Below, piece by piece: positions 1 through 5,423 of a stretch of DNA of 7,128 nucleotides. Each line of letters opens with the position of its first letter. The stretch's first letter is position 1. The translations under genes were made by a program, and so were the position numbers. The notes below the pieces were generated by a model. The model did not search any database. It worked only from the letters and a program-made list of their open reading frames with translations, and had not been told where the DNA came from. The stretch lies in assembly GCA_030146385.1 (NCBI GenBank), contig JASLBX010000042.1, positions 1 through 7,128 of the forward strand, read 5' to 3'. Origin of the DNA: Jiangellaceae bacterium. GTDB taxonomy: Bacteria > Actinomycetota > Actinomycetes > Jiangellales > Jiangellaceae.

Positions 1-1
1 C

Positions 2-70
2 CGCCAAGCCGTCAAACAAGTCCTCGTCAACCTCGTCGAACACGCCATGAACATCGCCCAAACCGCGTGA
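2..70 (+). CDS. 3' end of an unidentified gene, possibly a conservon-type ATP/GTP-binding protein (partial)
   Basis: An open frame enters from the left edge and ends at a TGA at 68-70. It encodes 22 residues starting RQAVKQVLVNLVEHAM and ending IAQTA. The piece is an amphipathic helix. It resembles the C-terminal helix of the small MglA-like ATP/GTP-binding proteins of actinobacterial conservons (CvnD type), which often end in a segment like D-A-R-D-R-x-S-V-K-x-x-L-x-x-L-V-E-H. This comparison is from memory and the fragment is too short to prove it. The frame uses CAA three times, AAA once and GAA once, whereas the neighbouring genes prefer CAG, AAG and GAG, so it may have a different history. 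It converges on the nuclease gene, with only 9 nt between the two stop codons. Identification is weak; that this is the end of a real frame is moderately likely. Confidence 0.4.
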   Translation, partial: RQAVKQVLVNLVEHAMNIAQTA

Positions 71-79
71 CCCAGGCCT

Positions 80-1519
80 TCAGATCAGACTGAACTCGAT
101 GCGGCGGGCGGCGATGGACGCCTCGACCAGGCGCACGGTCACATCCTTGCCCAGCGGCACATCTGATCCGGTGACCCGGCCGCGTACCGCTGGGGCGCGG
201 AGGACCACTTCGCCGTGCTCAGGTTTGCCGTCGCGCGGCGGTGACACGTCCACCACGACACCGTCGAACCGCTGCCCCTCGCGACCCGTGAGCAGCGCCG
301 CCTCGACCACCGCGACGCACAGTCCCTCGTACGAGTTGGCCCGCCGGCCCGCCTCGGCCATGATCTCCGGCATGCCGGGCAGACCGTCGCGTACCCACAC
401 GGGTATCTCGGCTCCGGCGCAGGCGGCTACGCAGATCTCCAGCCCGTAGCGGTCGACCAGCCGCCGCAGGGGCGCGGTGACGTGCGCGTACTCTGACGCG
501 ATGGCGGCGTGCGTAGCCGCGTCGGGCACCGTCCCGTCGAAGGTGATGTATCCCGACCCGCGGAACAACCCGGCCGCTTCGTTGAGGAACGCCTCATGCG
601 CGGGGTTTCGCATGTCCAGCAACGGAATCAGCTGGGCGTACGGGATGTCGTCCGGCCACGCCACGTCGAGTGCGCGGGCTGCTCTCCGCAACCGTGCGAC
701 ACTGGCTTCGCCGGCGTCCGGCACAGTGCGGAACACGCCGACCCCTGCTTCGCGCATCACCGCGGCCGCCACCATGCCCGTCAGCAGCGATATTTGCGCG
801 TTCCAGGTCTCCACTGAAAGCGGGCTGCGGTACGCGAGACCCAGGCCATCCGGGGTCGCGACGATCTCCTGCTCCGGCAGGGGCAACGACACCCCGCCGC
901 GGGTCCGTTCGAGGTCCTGGCGAAGCCGGCCGACCACCGGCAACAGTTGGAGCATCTCGCCCGCAGTCCCGGTGTCGAGATCGCGTTGGACGGCGTCGTA
1001 CGACAGCTTTGCGACGCTTCGGACCAGCGCACGCCGCACCACCGGATCACCCGTTACGTCGCCGGAGGAATCCAGCCGGATCTCCCACACCAAGGCGGGA
1101 CGGTCCTCCCCCGGCAGGAGGCTGGCCGCACCCTCGGAGAGCTCCGCAGGGTGCAGCGGTGCCCGCGAGTCCGGACCGTAGTAGGTGACGCCGCGCCGGT
1201 GCGTCTCGGCGTCGAGGGCGCCGCCCGGCGTGACGAACGCGGCGACGTCGGCGATGGCATACCGGACGAGGAACCCGTGCCCGTCGGGGGACAGGTGCAA
1301 GGCCTGGTCGAGATCCATCGAACTGGCCGGATCGATGGTCACGAACGGCACGTCGGTGAGATCCAGCTCCGGCCGTGGCCGCGATGTGGCCGCCTCTCGT
1401 GCCTCGATCAGTGCCGGCGCCGGGAACTCGACCGGGATCCTCAGCTCGCGACGGACGTCGGCCAACTCCTGACGCAGCGCACGGCCGTCGGCGGCAAGGC
1501 GAACATGGCGACGTGGCAT
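80..1519 (-). CDS. RNB-domain (RNase II/RNase R superfamily) 3'-5' exoribonuclease, short form
   Basis: The 479-residue cytoplasmic product belongs to the RNB family, which degrades RNA from the 3' end with metal ions. The catalytic loop T-I-D-P-A-S-S-M-D-L-D-Q lies at residues 61-72. D63, D69 and D71 match D201, D207 and D209 of E. coli RNase II; the fourth acid (D210) is Q72 here. Other RNB hallmarks are RYAIADVAAFV (86-96), an E-T-W-N-A-Q-I-S helix (237-244) and YAHVTAPLRRLVDRY (344-358), which supplies RNA-contacting arginines. The tail from about 418 looks like a degenerate S1/OB fold. No N-terminal cold-shock domains are present, so the protein is much shorter than RNase II or R (about 640-810 residues). 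I chose the ATG at 1519, giving MPRRHVRLA, because relatives begin this way and a -10 box sits 7 nt upstream, as in leaderless mRNAs. An in-frame ATG at 1552 would add 11 residues but has no ribosome-binding site. The gene follows the second permease gene closely but is probably transcribed independently as well. Confidence 0.9.
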   Translation of the reverse strand: MPRRHVRLAADGRALRQELADVRRELRIPVEFPAPALIEAREAATSRPRPELDLTDVPFVTIDPASSMDLDQALHLSPDGHGFLVRYAIADVAAFVTPGGALDAETHRRGVTYYGPDSRAPLHPAELSEGAASLLPGEDRPALVWEIRLDSSGDVTGDPVVRRALVRSVAKLSYDAVQRDLDTGTAGEMLQLLPVVGRLRQDLERTRGGVSLPLPEQEIVATPDGLGLAYRSPLSVETWNAQISLLTGMVAAAVMREAGVGVFRTVPDAGEASVARLRRAARALDVAWPDDIPYAQLIPLLDMRNPAHEAFLNEAAGLFRGSGYITFDGTVPDAATHAAIASEYAHVTAPLRRLVDRYGLEICVAACAGAEIPVWVRDGLPGMPEIMAEAGRRANSYEGLCVAVVEAALLTGREGQRFDGVVVDVSPPRDGKPEHGEVVLRAPAVRGRVTGSDVPLGKDVTVRLVEASIAARRIEFSLI

Positions 1520-1526
1520 GGTCGGC

Positions 1527-1532
1527 ACATTA
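1527..1532 (-). promoter_or_regulatory. Predicted -10 box of a leaderless promoter for the RNB nuclease gene
   Basis: On the minus strand TAATGT fits the actinobacterial -10 consensus TANNNT. Exactly 7 nt (GCCGACC) separate it from the ATG at 1519, which places the predicted transcription start at or next to the A of the start codon. No Shine-Dalgarno sequence precedes that ATG, as expected for a leaderless message. The -35 region is not recognisable. Geometry and sequence are seen directly; promoter activity is inferred. Confidence 0.5.
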
Positions 1533-1551
1533 CGCGCTGGGAAACCGGCCA

Positions 1552-1567
1552 TGAGCCGGCCGGCTCA
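1552..1567. repeat. Perfect 16-bp palindrome at the permease/nuclease junction
   Basis: TGAGCCGGCCGGCTCA is identical to its reverse complement. It covers the TGA stop of the DppC-type gene and lies about 20-35 bp upstream of the predicted -10 box of the nuclease gene, over the expected -35 region. It could be an operator for the nuclease promoter. As RNA it could only form a short stem with a 4-nt loop and has no U run, so it is a poor terminator. GGCC/CCGG-rich words are common in such GC-rich DNA, so chance is possible. Confidence 0.4.
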
Positions 1568-2497
1568 CCGCAGCTTCGGATCGAGTGCGTCCCGCAGCGC
1601 GTCCCCGAGCACCACGAAGGCCAGGATCGTGGCTATCAAGCATCCCAGCGGGAACAGCAGCAGATGGGGGTAACCACCCCGGGCCCACTCCGCACCGTTG
1701 GCGATCATAATTCCCCAACTGATCGCAGGTGGACGTACCCCAATGCCGAGAAACGACAGCACCGCCTCCGCGGCGATGATCGCACCGATCGAGGTGGGGA
1801 TCAGCGCGGTCACCGGGGCGATCGAGTTCGGCAGGACGTGCCGGAAGATGATCCTTCGGTCCGAGGCGCCCAGCGCCTTGGCCGCCGCCACGAACTGGAA
1901 GTTCTTGGTCTCGAGTGTGCTGGCCCGGACGTACCGTGTGTAGCTGATCCAGCCGAACAGGGTCAGGACGATCGCGGGTGGCAGCAACGCCATGAACTGG
2001 CTGTGCCCCAGGTTGATCCCGCGGAACATCGACAGCACGAGCAGGGCCGCGAGCAGGAACGGCACGACGAGGAACACCTCGAGCAAGCGCGAAATGACCG
2101 CGTCGACGACGCCGAGGTAGTAGCCGGCCAGGCTGCCGAGCGTCAGGCCGATCAGTACCGAGCATCCGACCACCACGAACGCAAGGAGCAGCGACGGCCG
2201 TGCTCCGTACACCGTCTGGGCGTAGAAGTCGCACCCGAACAGGTCCGTGCCAAACGGATGCTCGCCACCGAACCACTGCGGCCTGATCTTCGCCCGCGCG
2301 ATGTCGCACTGGCCCGGATCTTTGGACGTGAACAGGCCAGGGACGGCGGCCACGACGACGAAGAACCCCGCGACCAGTGACGCGATCACCACGCTCGGCC
2401 GGCGGCGCAACGAGTGAAACGCCTCCGACCAGAGTGATCGTCCCGGAGGTGCCTCGGCCGGGGCGTTCTCCTTCATGGTGATCAAGGTCTCAGTCAT
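1565..2497 (-). CDS. DppC/OppC-type ABC transporter permease
   Basis: This 310-residue integral membrane protein is the second channel subunit of a peptide/nickel-family importer. The N-terminal tail leads into a first membrane segment at about 36-55, followed by an outside loop with HPFGTDLFGCDFYAQ (80-94); relatives usually read HPLGTDxxGRD here. About five more membrane segments follow (roughly 101-127, 132-156, 168-188, 228-250, 277-298). The cytoplasmic EAA loop that contacts the ATPase is at 201-224, with the conserved A-A-A-K-A-L-G and H-V-L-P-N. The C-terminus LGDALRDALDPKLR is typical of DppC. The ATG at 2497 overlaps the end of the DppB gene by 8 nt (ATGACTGA) and has GAGG 7 nt upstream, indicating translational coupling. 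An ATG seven codons later is less likely. C64 and C89 lie in the same outside loop and could form a disulfide. The substrate cannot be read from the sequence. The family assignment is secure. Confidence 0.95.
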   Translation of the reverse strand: MTETLITMKENAPAEAPPGRSLWSEAFHSLRRRPSVVIASLVAGFFVVVAAVPGLFTSKDPGQCDIARAKIRPQWFGGEHPFGTDLFGCDFYAQTVYGARPSLLLAFVVVGCSVLIGLTLGSLAGYYLGVVDAVISRLLEVFLVVPFLLAALLVLSMFRGINLGHSQFMALLPPAIVLTLFGWISYTRYVRASTLETKNFQFVAAAKALGASDRRIIFRHVLPNSIAPVTALIPTSIGAIIAAEAVLSFLGIGVRPPAISWGIMIANGAEWARGGYPHLLLFPLGCLIATILAFVVLGDALRDALDPKLR

Positions 2498-3494
2498 AGC
2501 GAATCCTCGGGTCCAGAGCGGCGTACGCGAAGTCGACCACGATGTTCACCACGAGCACGAGGATGGCCAGCAGCGTCACGACTCCTACGACGACGGGGAT
2601 CACGCTCTCCCGCTCGGAGTTCCACAACAGCCCGCCCATGCCGTGGATGTTCATGATGCCCTCGGTGATCACAGCGCCACTCAACGCCTCGGCGAAGACG
2701 AACCCCACCGCGGTCGCGACCGGAATCGACGAGTTCCGCAGGATGTGGAAGATGATCAGGCGTTTCGAGCCCATTCCCTTTGCCTTGGCCGCGCGCACGT
2801 GGTCGGCGCCGTAGTTCTCCAATTGGCTGGCGCGGACCAGCCGGATGAACGCGGCCGAGCCCGTCGCACCCAGGAGGATCCCAGGGACGATCATCGTCAC
2901 CCATGGGTGGTTCGGGTCGAAGGATGGCTTGAACAGCAGGCCGAGGAAGCTGTCGCTGCCGAACCGGTCACGCATCCAGGTACCGGCCGGCACGGCGACG
3001 ACGTACTTGTAGACGAGCAGCATCACGAACACCGGGAAAGCGTCGATCAGGATGCTGGTGAACCTGATCGAGTGGTCGGCGGCACGGCCGCGGAATCTCG
3101 CCGCCACCGAGCCCAGCAGTAGGCCCATGATCAGCCAGGTGATCGACACGATCACGAACAGCCGGAGCGTGTTCGGCGCAGCCACCGCGACCAGTTCGGT
3201 CACCTCGCGGCCGCGGAAGTCCGCGCCGAAGTCTCCACGGGCATAGTCGCCGAGACGCTCGAAGAAGCGCCCGATGCAGGGATTCCCGACCTGGTCGTAG
3301 CAAGGATCGTCCAGGTTGTAGCGCGCTTCGACCGCGGCGAGCTGGGAGGCAGTCGGGCTCCGGTCACCGAAGAACGCCCGGGCCGGGCTGTCGTTGAGCT
3401 GGACGGTGAACGTCGTCAGCACGTGCAGCAGACCAATGACGAGCAGGAGCGTGAGGAGCGCCTGCAACAACCGGCGAGCCGCGTACCTGCCCAA
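2490..3494 (-). CDS. DppB/OppB-type ABC transporter permease (TTG start)
   Basis: This 334-residue integral membrane protein is the first channel subunit of the importer. It begins MGRYAARRLLQALLTL, the usual DppB opening, with the first membrane segment at about 8-29. A large outside loop (about 30-105) follows, then further segments at about 110-132, 146-168, 200-220, 258-280 and 298-325. The EAA loop at 231-254 reads D-H-V-R-A-A-K-A-K-G and ends H-I-L-R-N, the contact site for the ATPase. EGIMNIHGMGGLLW (278-291) and the ending FAYAALDPRIRYD are also typical of DppB. The start codon is TTG, supported by AAGGAGG 6 nt upstream and the lack of a better start. The gene follows the binding-protein gene after 96 nt containing a strong hairpin, and its end overlaps the DppC start by 8 nt. 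C65 and C73 in the outside loop may form a disulfide. The family assignment is secure; the substrate is unknown. Confidence 0.95.
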   Translation of the reverse strand: MGRYAARRLLQALLTLLLVIGLLHVLTTFTVQLNDSPARAFFGDRSPTASQLAAVEARYNLDDPCYDQVGNPCIGRFFERLGDYARGDFGADFRGREVTELVAVAAPNTLRLFVIVSITWLIMGLLLGSVAARFRGRAADHSIRFTSILIDAFPVFVMLLVYKYVVAVPAGTWMRDRFGSDSFLGLLFKPSFDPNHPWVTMIVPGILLGATGSAAFIRLVRASQLENYGADHVRAAKAKGMGSKRLIIFHILRNSSIPVATAVGFVFAEALSGAVITEGIMNIHGMGGLLWNSERESVIPVVVGVVTLLAILVLVVNIVVDFAYAALDPRIRYD

Positions 3495-3500
3495 CCGCGG

Positions 3501-3507
3501 CCTCCTT
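3501..3507 (-). promoter_or_regulatory. Ribosome-binding site that fixes the TTG start of the DppB-type gene
   Basis: AAGGAGG on the minus strand lies 6 nt before the TTG at 3494, a near-complete match to the 16S rRNA tail. It is the main reason for accepting the rare start codon. The 11-nt word AAGGAGGCCGC recurs before the binding-protein gene. Confidence 0.8.
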
Positions 3508-3522
3508 CCTCGGACTATGCGG

Positions 3523-3566
3523 CCCTAGGCGCCGGCGGGGCTCAAGCCCGGCACCGGCGCCCAGGG
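3523..3566 (-). terminator. Long GC-rich hairpin between binding-protein and permease genes (partial terminator or mRNA stabiliser)
   Basis: Read on the minus strand, CCCTGGGCGCCGG pairs with CCGGCGCCTAGGG over 13 bp, with one G-U wobble. Inside it an 18-nt segment can form a second short stem, GGGC/GCCC around a TTGA loop. The structure begins 24 nt after the stop codon of the binding-protein gene and ends 15 nt before the ribosome-binding site of the permease gene. No U run follows, so it is not a classical intrinsic terminator, though GC-rich actinobacteria often lack the U run. In binding-protein-dependent importers, hairpins at this position are known to let the first gene be expressed more strongly, by partial termination or by blocking 3' decay. 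Pairing is seen; function is inferred. Confidence 0.7.
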
Positions 3567-3590
3567 TCGGTTGTGAATCAGCGGTCGGAC

Positions 3591-5228
3591 CTATGACGTG
3601 ACGCTCAGCTTCCTGAGCTCGACCGCGCCGCTGAATGGGTTCAGCACCACGTTGTCGAGCCGGTCGCTGTAGAACGTGGTGCTCTGCGTCCAGGTCAGCG
3701 GGATCGTCGGCAGGTCCTCGGCCAGGATGAGCTCTGCCTCCTGGTAGTGCGTCACCGCCTCTCCCAGCGTCGGCGCCTGATCGGCCTCGGCGAGCTTTGC
3801 CTCGAAATCGGCGTTGTGGTACGCGAAGTGGTTGCCGTCCGGGCCGTTGCCGTAGATCGGCGCGAGGTAGTTCTCGTTCAACGGATAGTCCGGGAACCAG
3901 TTGTTGCGGAACACGCCGCCGGCGAAGTCACGCTCGGACCGCCGGGAGAAGAAGTCCTCGGTCGGGTCGAGCTGGTACTCGATGCCGAGGTTCTGCTTCA
4001 ACTGGTCGCCGATCGCCTTGAAGATGGCTTCGGACGTGGGGTCGGCGCCGTAGGTGATCGTCAGGACGTCGCCGTCCGGCCAGCCGCCGGCCTCGTCCAG
4101 CAGCCGTTGGGCCTCTTCGGGGTCGAACCGGCAGTACTCGCAGGTGCCGCCCTCACCGCCGGGAACGCCACCCGGGACGACCCAGCTGTCCGCGGCCACG
4201 TACCGTCCCGGCACGATCGTCTCGACGATGGTCTCCATGTCGATCGCGAGCGAAAAGGCGCGCCGGAGGTTGACGTCCGTGAACTTCTCGTCGTAATGCG
4301 GGAAGCCCAGGTACGTCAGAGCGGTGCCGTTCTGGGAGACGACCCGCTGCGACAGATCCGGGTCGTTCATCGCCGCCTCCCACTCGGCAGGCGGCGGCTC
4401 CGACGCGTCGATGTCACCGGCCAGGAAGTCCGGCCACGACACATCGTCGCCGAGGTAGGCCGTCCACTGGACGCTGTCGAAGTTCGGCTGCTCGTCACCG
4501 GGGTAGTCGTCCCAGCGGCCCACCGTCAGCCCGATTTCCGGCTGCCACGGGCCGTCCGCCTGGAACGGACCGTTGCCGATCGGGTTGGTGGCGCACGCGT
4601 CGATGTCGTTCAGGCACTCCTCCGACATCGGGTAGAAGCCCGTGTAGCCGAGCAGCGCGGCGAACGAACCGAACGGCTCGTAGAGGTCGACCTCGAGCGT
4701 TAGGTCGTCGACGACTCGCAGCCCGGAGAGTTCGGTGGCCTCCGGGTCGGTGTCCTCGTCCGGTGCCTGCATCTCGTCGTATCCGACGATCCGCTCGAAG
4801 AAGTAGTTGTTGCCCATGGCGTTGGGGCCGTAGGCGGCGTGGTTCCAAGCGCGAGCGAACGCGGCGGCGTCCACCGGCTCACCGTTGTGGAACGTCCAGC
4901 CTTCCTTGATCTTAATCGTCCACGTCACGTTGTCGTCGGAGGTGATCGACTCGGCTACGTAGTTGTACGGCTCGGTGGTCTCGACGTCGTACCGGACCAG
5001 GCCCGAGAACAGCACGTCAAGGATCCTGATGTTGTCGAACGAGTACGAGTCCTGAGGTAGTAGGGTGCCGGGGTCAGTCATCGACAGGTGGGCCGTCCCG
5101 CCGGTGAACTCCTCGTTGCTGTCGGGCGATTCGTCGCTTGCGGGCGACTGGTCGCCATCGCCGCCACCACACGCGGCCACCGTGAAGGCGGCAACGGCGG
5201 CGAGGGCGACGAACCGTGTTCTTCGCAT
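3591..5228 (-). CDS. Family-5 solute-binding lipoprotein of a peptide-type ABC importer (OppA/DppA-like)
   Basis: The 545-residue precursor has a lipoprotein signal peptide: MRRTRF, a hydrophobic stretch, and a V-A-A-C lipobox with C20 as the anchored cysteine. A flexible acidic linker (21-42) follows. The mature part is a family-5 extracellular binding domain: WTIKIKEGWTFHNGEPVDA (103-121), NPIGNGPF (215-222), NLRRAFSLAID (320-330), F-D-P-E-E-A-Q-R-L-L (368-377) and WFPDYPLNENYL (444-455), the last resembling the W-x-x-D-Y-P motif of peptide binders. It should capture solute outside the membrane for the two downstream permeases. The ATG at 5228 is chosen because AAGGAGG lies 7 nt upstream; the frame could extend to 5258, but this would put the ribosome site inside the gene. 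Cysteine pairs C205/C212 and C363/C366 suggest disulfides. It is the first gene of the operon, behind two operator-like sites. A peptide is the default ligand, but relatives also bind nickel, chitin oligosaccharides or other sugars. Confidence 0.93.
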   Translation of the reverse strand: MRRTRFVALAAVAAFTVAACGGGDGDQSPASDESPDSNEEFTGGTAHLSMTDPGTLLPQDSYSFDNIRILDVLFSGLVRYDVETTEPYNYVAESITSDDNVTWTIKIKEGWTFHNGEPVDAAAFARAWNHAAYGPNAMGNNYFFERIVGYDEMQAPDEDTDPEATELSGLRVVDDLTLEVDLYEPFGSFAALLGYTGFYPMSEECLNDIDACATNPIGNGPFQADGPWQPEIGLTVGRWDDYPGDEQPNFDSVQWTAYLGDDVSWPDFLAGDIDASEPPPAEWEAAMNDPDLSQRVVSQNGTALTYLGFPHYDEKFTDVNLRRAFSLAIDMETIVETIVPGRYVAADSWVVPGGVPGGEGGTCEYCRFDPEEAQRLLDEAGGWPDGDVLTITYGADPTSEAIFKAIGDQLKQNLGIEYQLDPTEDFFSRRSERDFAGGVFRNNWFPDYPLNENYLAPIYGNGPDGNHFAYHNADFEAKLAEADQAPTLGEAVTHYQEAELILAEDLPTIPLTWTQSTTFYSDRLDNVVLNPFSGAVELRKLSVTS

Positions 5229-5235
5229 CTTGCGG

Positions 5236-5242
5236 CCTCCTT
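5236..5242 (-). promoter_or_regulatory. Ribosome-binding site that fixes the start of the binding-protein gene
   Basis: AAGGAGG on the minus strand sits 7 nt before the ATG at 5228. It rules out the longer in-frame start at 5258 and leaves a standard lipoprotein signal peptide. The sequence continues as AAGGAGGCCGC, the same 11 nt as before the DppB-type gene. Confidence 0.85.
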
Positions 5243-5285
5243 GAACTGGACGAACCAAGGCGTCAAATCGGGGTTGGAGGTAACT

Positions 5286-5301
5286 AGTGGACTAGACCAT
5301 A
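5286..5301. promoter_or_regulatory. GntR/HutC-type operator, site 1 (DasR dre-like)
   Basis: AGTGGACTAGACCATA is centred on GGACTAGACC, an imperfect palindrome around CTAG. It matches the Streptomyces DasR element A(C/G)TGGTCTAGACCA(C/G)T at 13 of 16 positions by my count. DasR is a GntR/HutC-family repressor relieved by amino-sugar phosphates; other HutC-type regulators use similar GTxTAxAC cores. The site lies 58 bp upstream of the binding-protein start and overlaps a -10-like sequence on that strand. CTAG is rare in high-GC DNA, which adds weight. Which regulator binds is not known. Confidence 0.6.
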
Positions 5302-5324
5302 GCGTCGGGGTCTAGACCACAGTG
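5296..5324 (-). promoter_or_regulatory. Tentative promoter of the transport operon, overlapping both operators
   Basis: On the minus strand TATGGT (5296-5301) fits the TANNNT -10 pattern. A weak -35, CACTGT (5319-5324), stands 17 nt upstream. Operator site 2 falls in the spacer and site 1 covers the -10, a layout that would suit repression. The -35 is poor and other -10-like words exist nearby (TAGTTA at 5281-5286), so this is a guess at the exact position. The promoter must lie somewhere in the 5243-5423 interval unless the operon is read from further upstream, which the divergent gene makes impossible. Confidence 0.3.
5306..5321. promoter_or_regulatory. GntR/HutC-type operator, site 2 (DasR dre-like)
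   Basis: CGGGGTCTAGACCACA contains the perfect 10-bp palindrome GGTCTAGACC (5309-5318) and the HutC-family core GT-C-TA-G-AC. It matches the DasR element at 13 of 16 positions by my count. Its centre is exactly 20 bp, about two helical turns, from that of site 1, so two dimers would sit on the same face of the DNA. It lies between the divergent genes and could act on either. Confidence 0.65.
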
Positions 5325-5423
5325 CCGCAATTACTCGGGAGTGGTAGGGCTGTTACCGATCTGTGCTGGGCCTGCCCACCCGATTTGCGGAACCGGGTGC
5401 ACGTGCGCCAGCGTCGAAGAGGC

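Noticed and set aside
1520..1552. ATG at 1552 as start of the nuclease
   Set aside because: It lies within the palindrome with no ribosome site, and the protein family normally begins near MPRxHV, encoded from 1519.
947..2380. 477-codon plus-strand open frame
   Set aside because: It runs antisense across the RNB nuclease and the DppC-type permease, both of which have clear family motifs. Its product is Arg/His/Gln-rich with no recognisable domain, as expected of a shadow frame in GC-rich DNA.
3747..4703. 318-codon plus-strand open frame
   Set aside because: It is antisense to the binding-protein gene, Arg/Val-rich, with no ribosome site or family motif.
5229..5258. Upstream start at 5258 for the binding protein
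   Set aside because: It would place the strong ribosome site inside the gene and put ten extra residues ahead of a standard signal peptide.
5283..5288. ACTAGT as a third operator next to site 1
   Set aside because: It shares only CTAG with the other two, lacks the GG/CC flanks, and is 8 bp from site 1, too close for another dimer.
5322..5423. GTG at 5322 as start of the lipoprotein gene
   Set aside because: It would put 34 residues, including two cysteines, in front of a complete signal peptide and would begin at the edge of operator site 2. Starts at 5397, 5403 or 5424 are more sensible.
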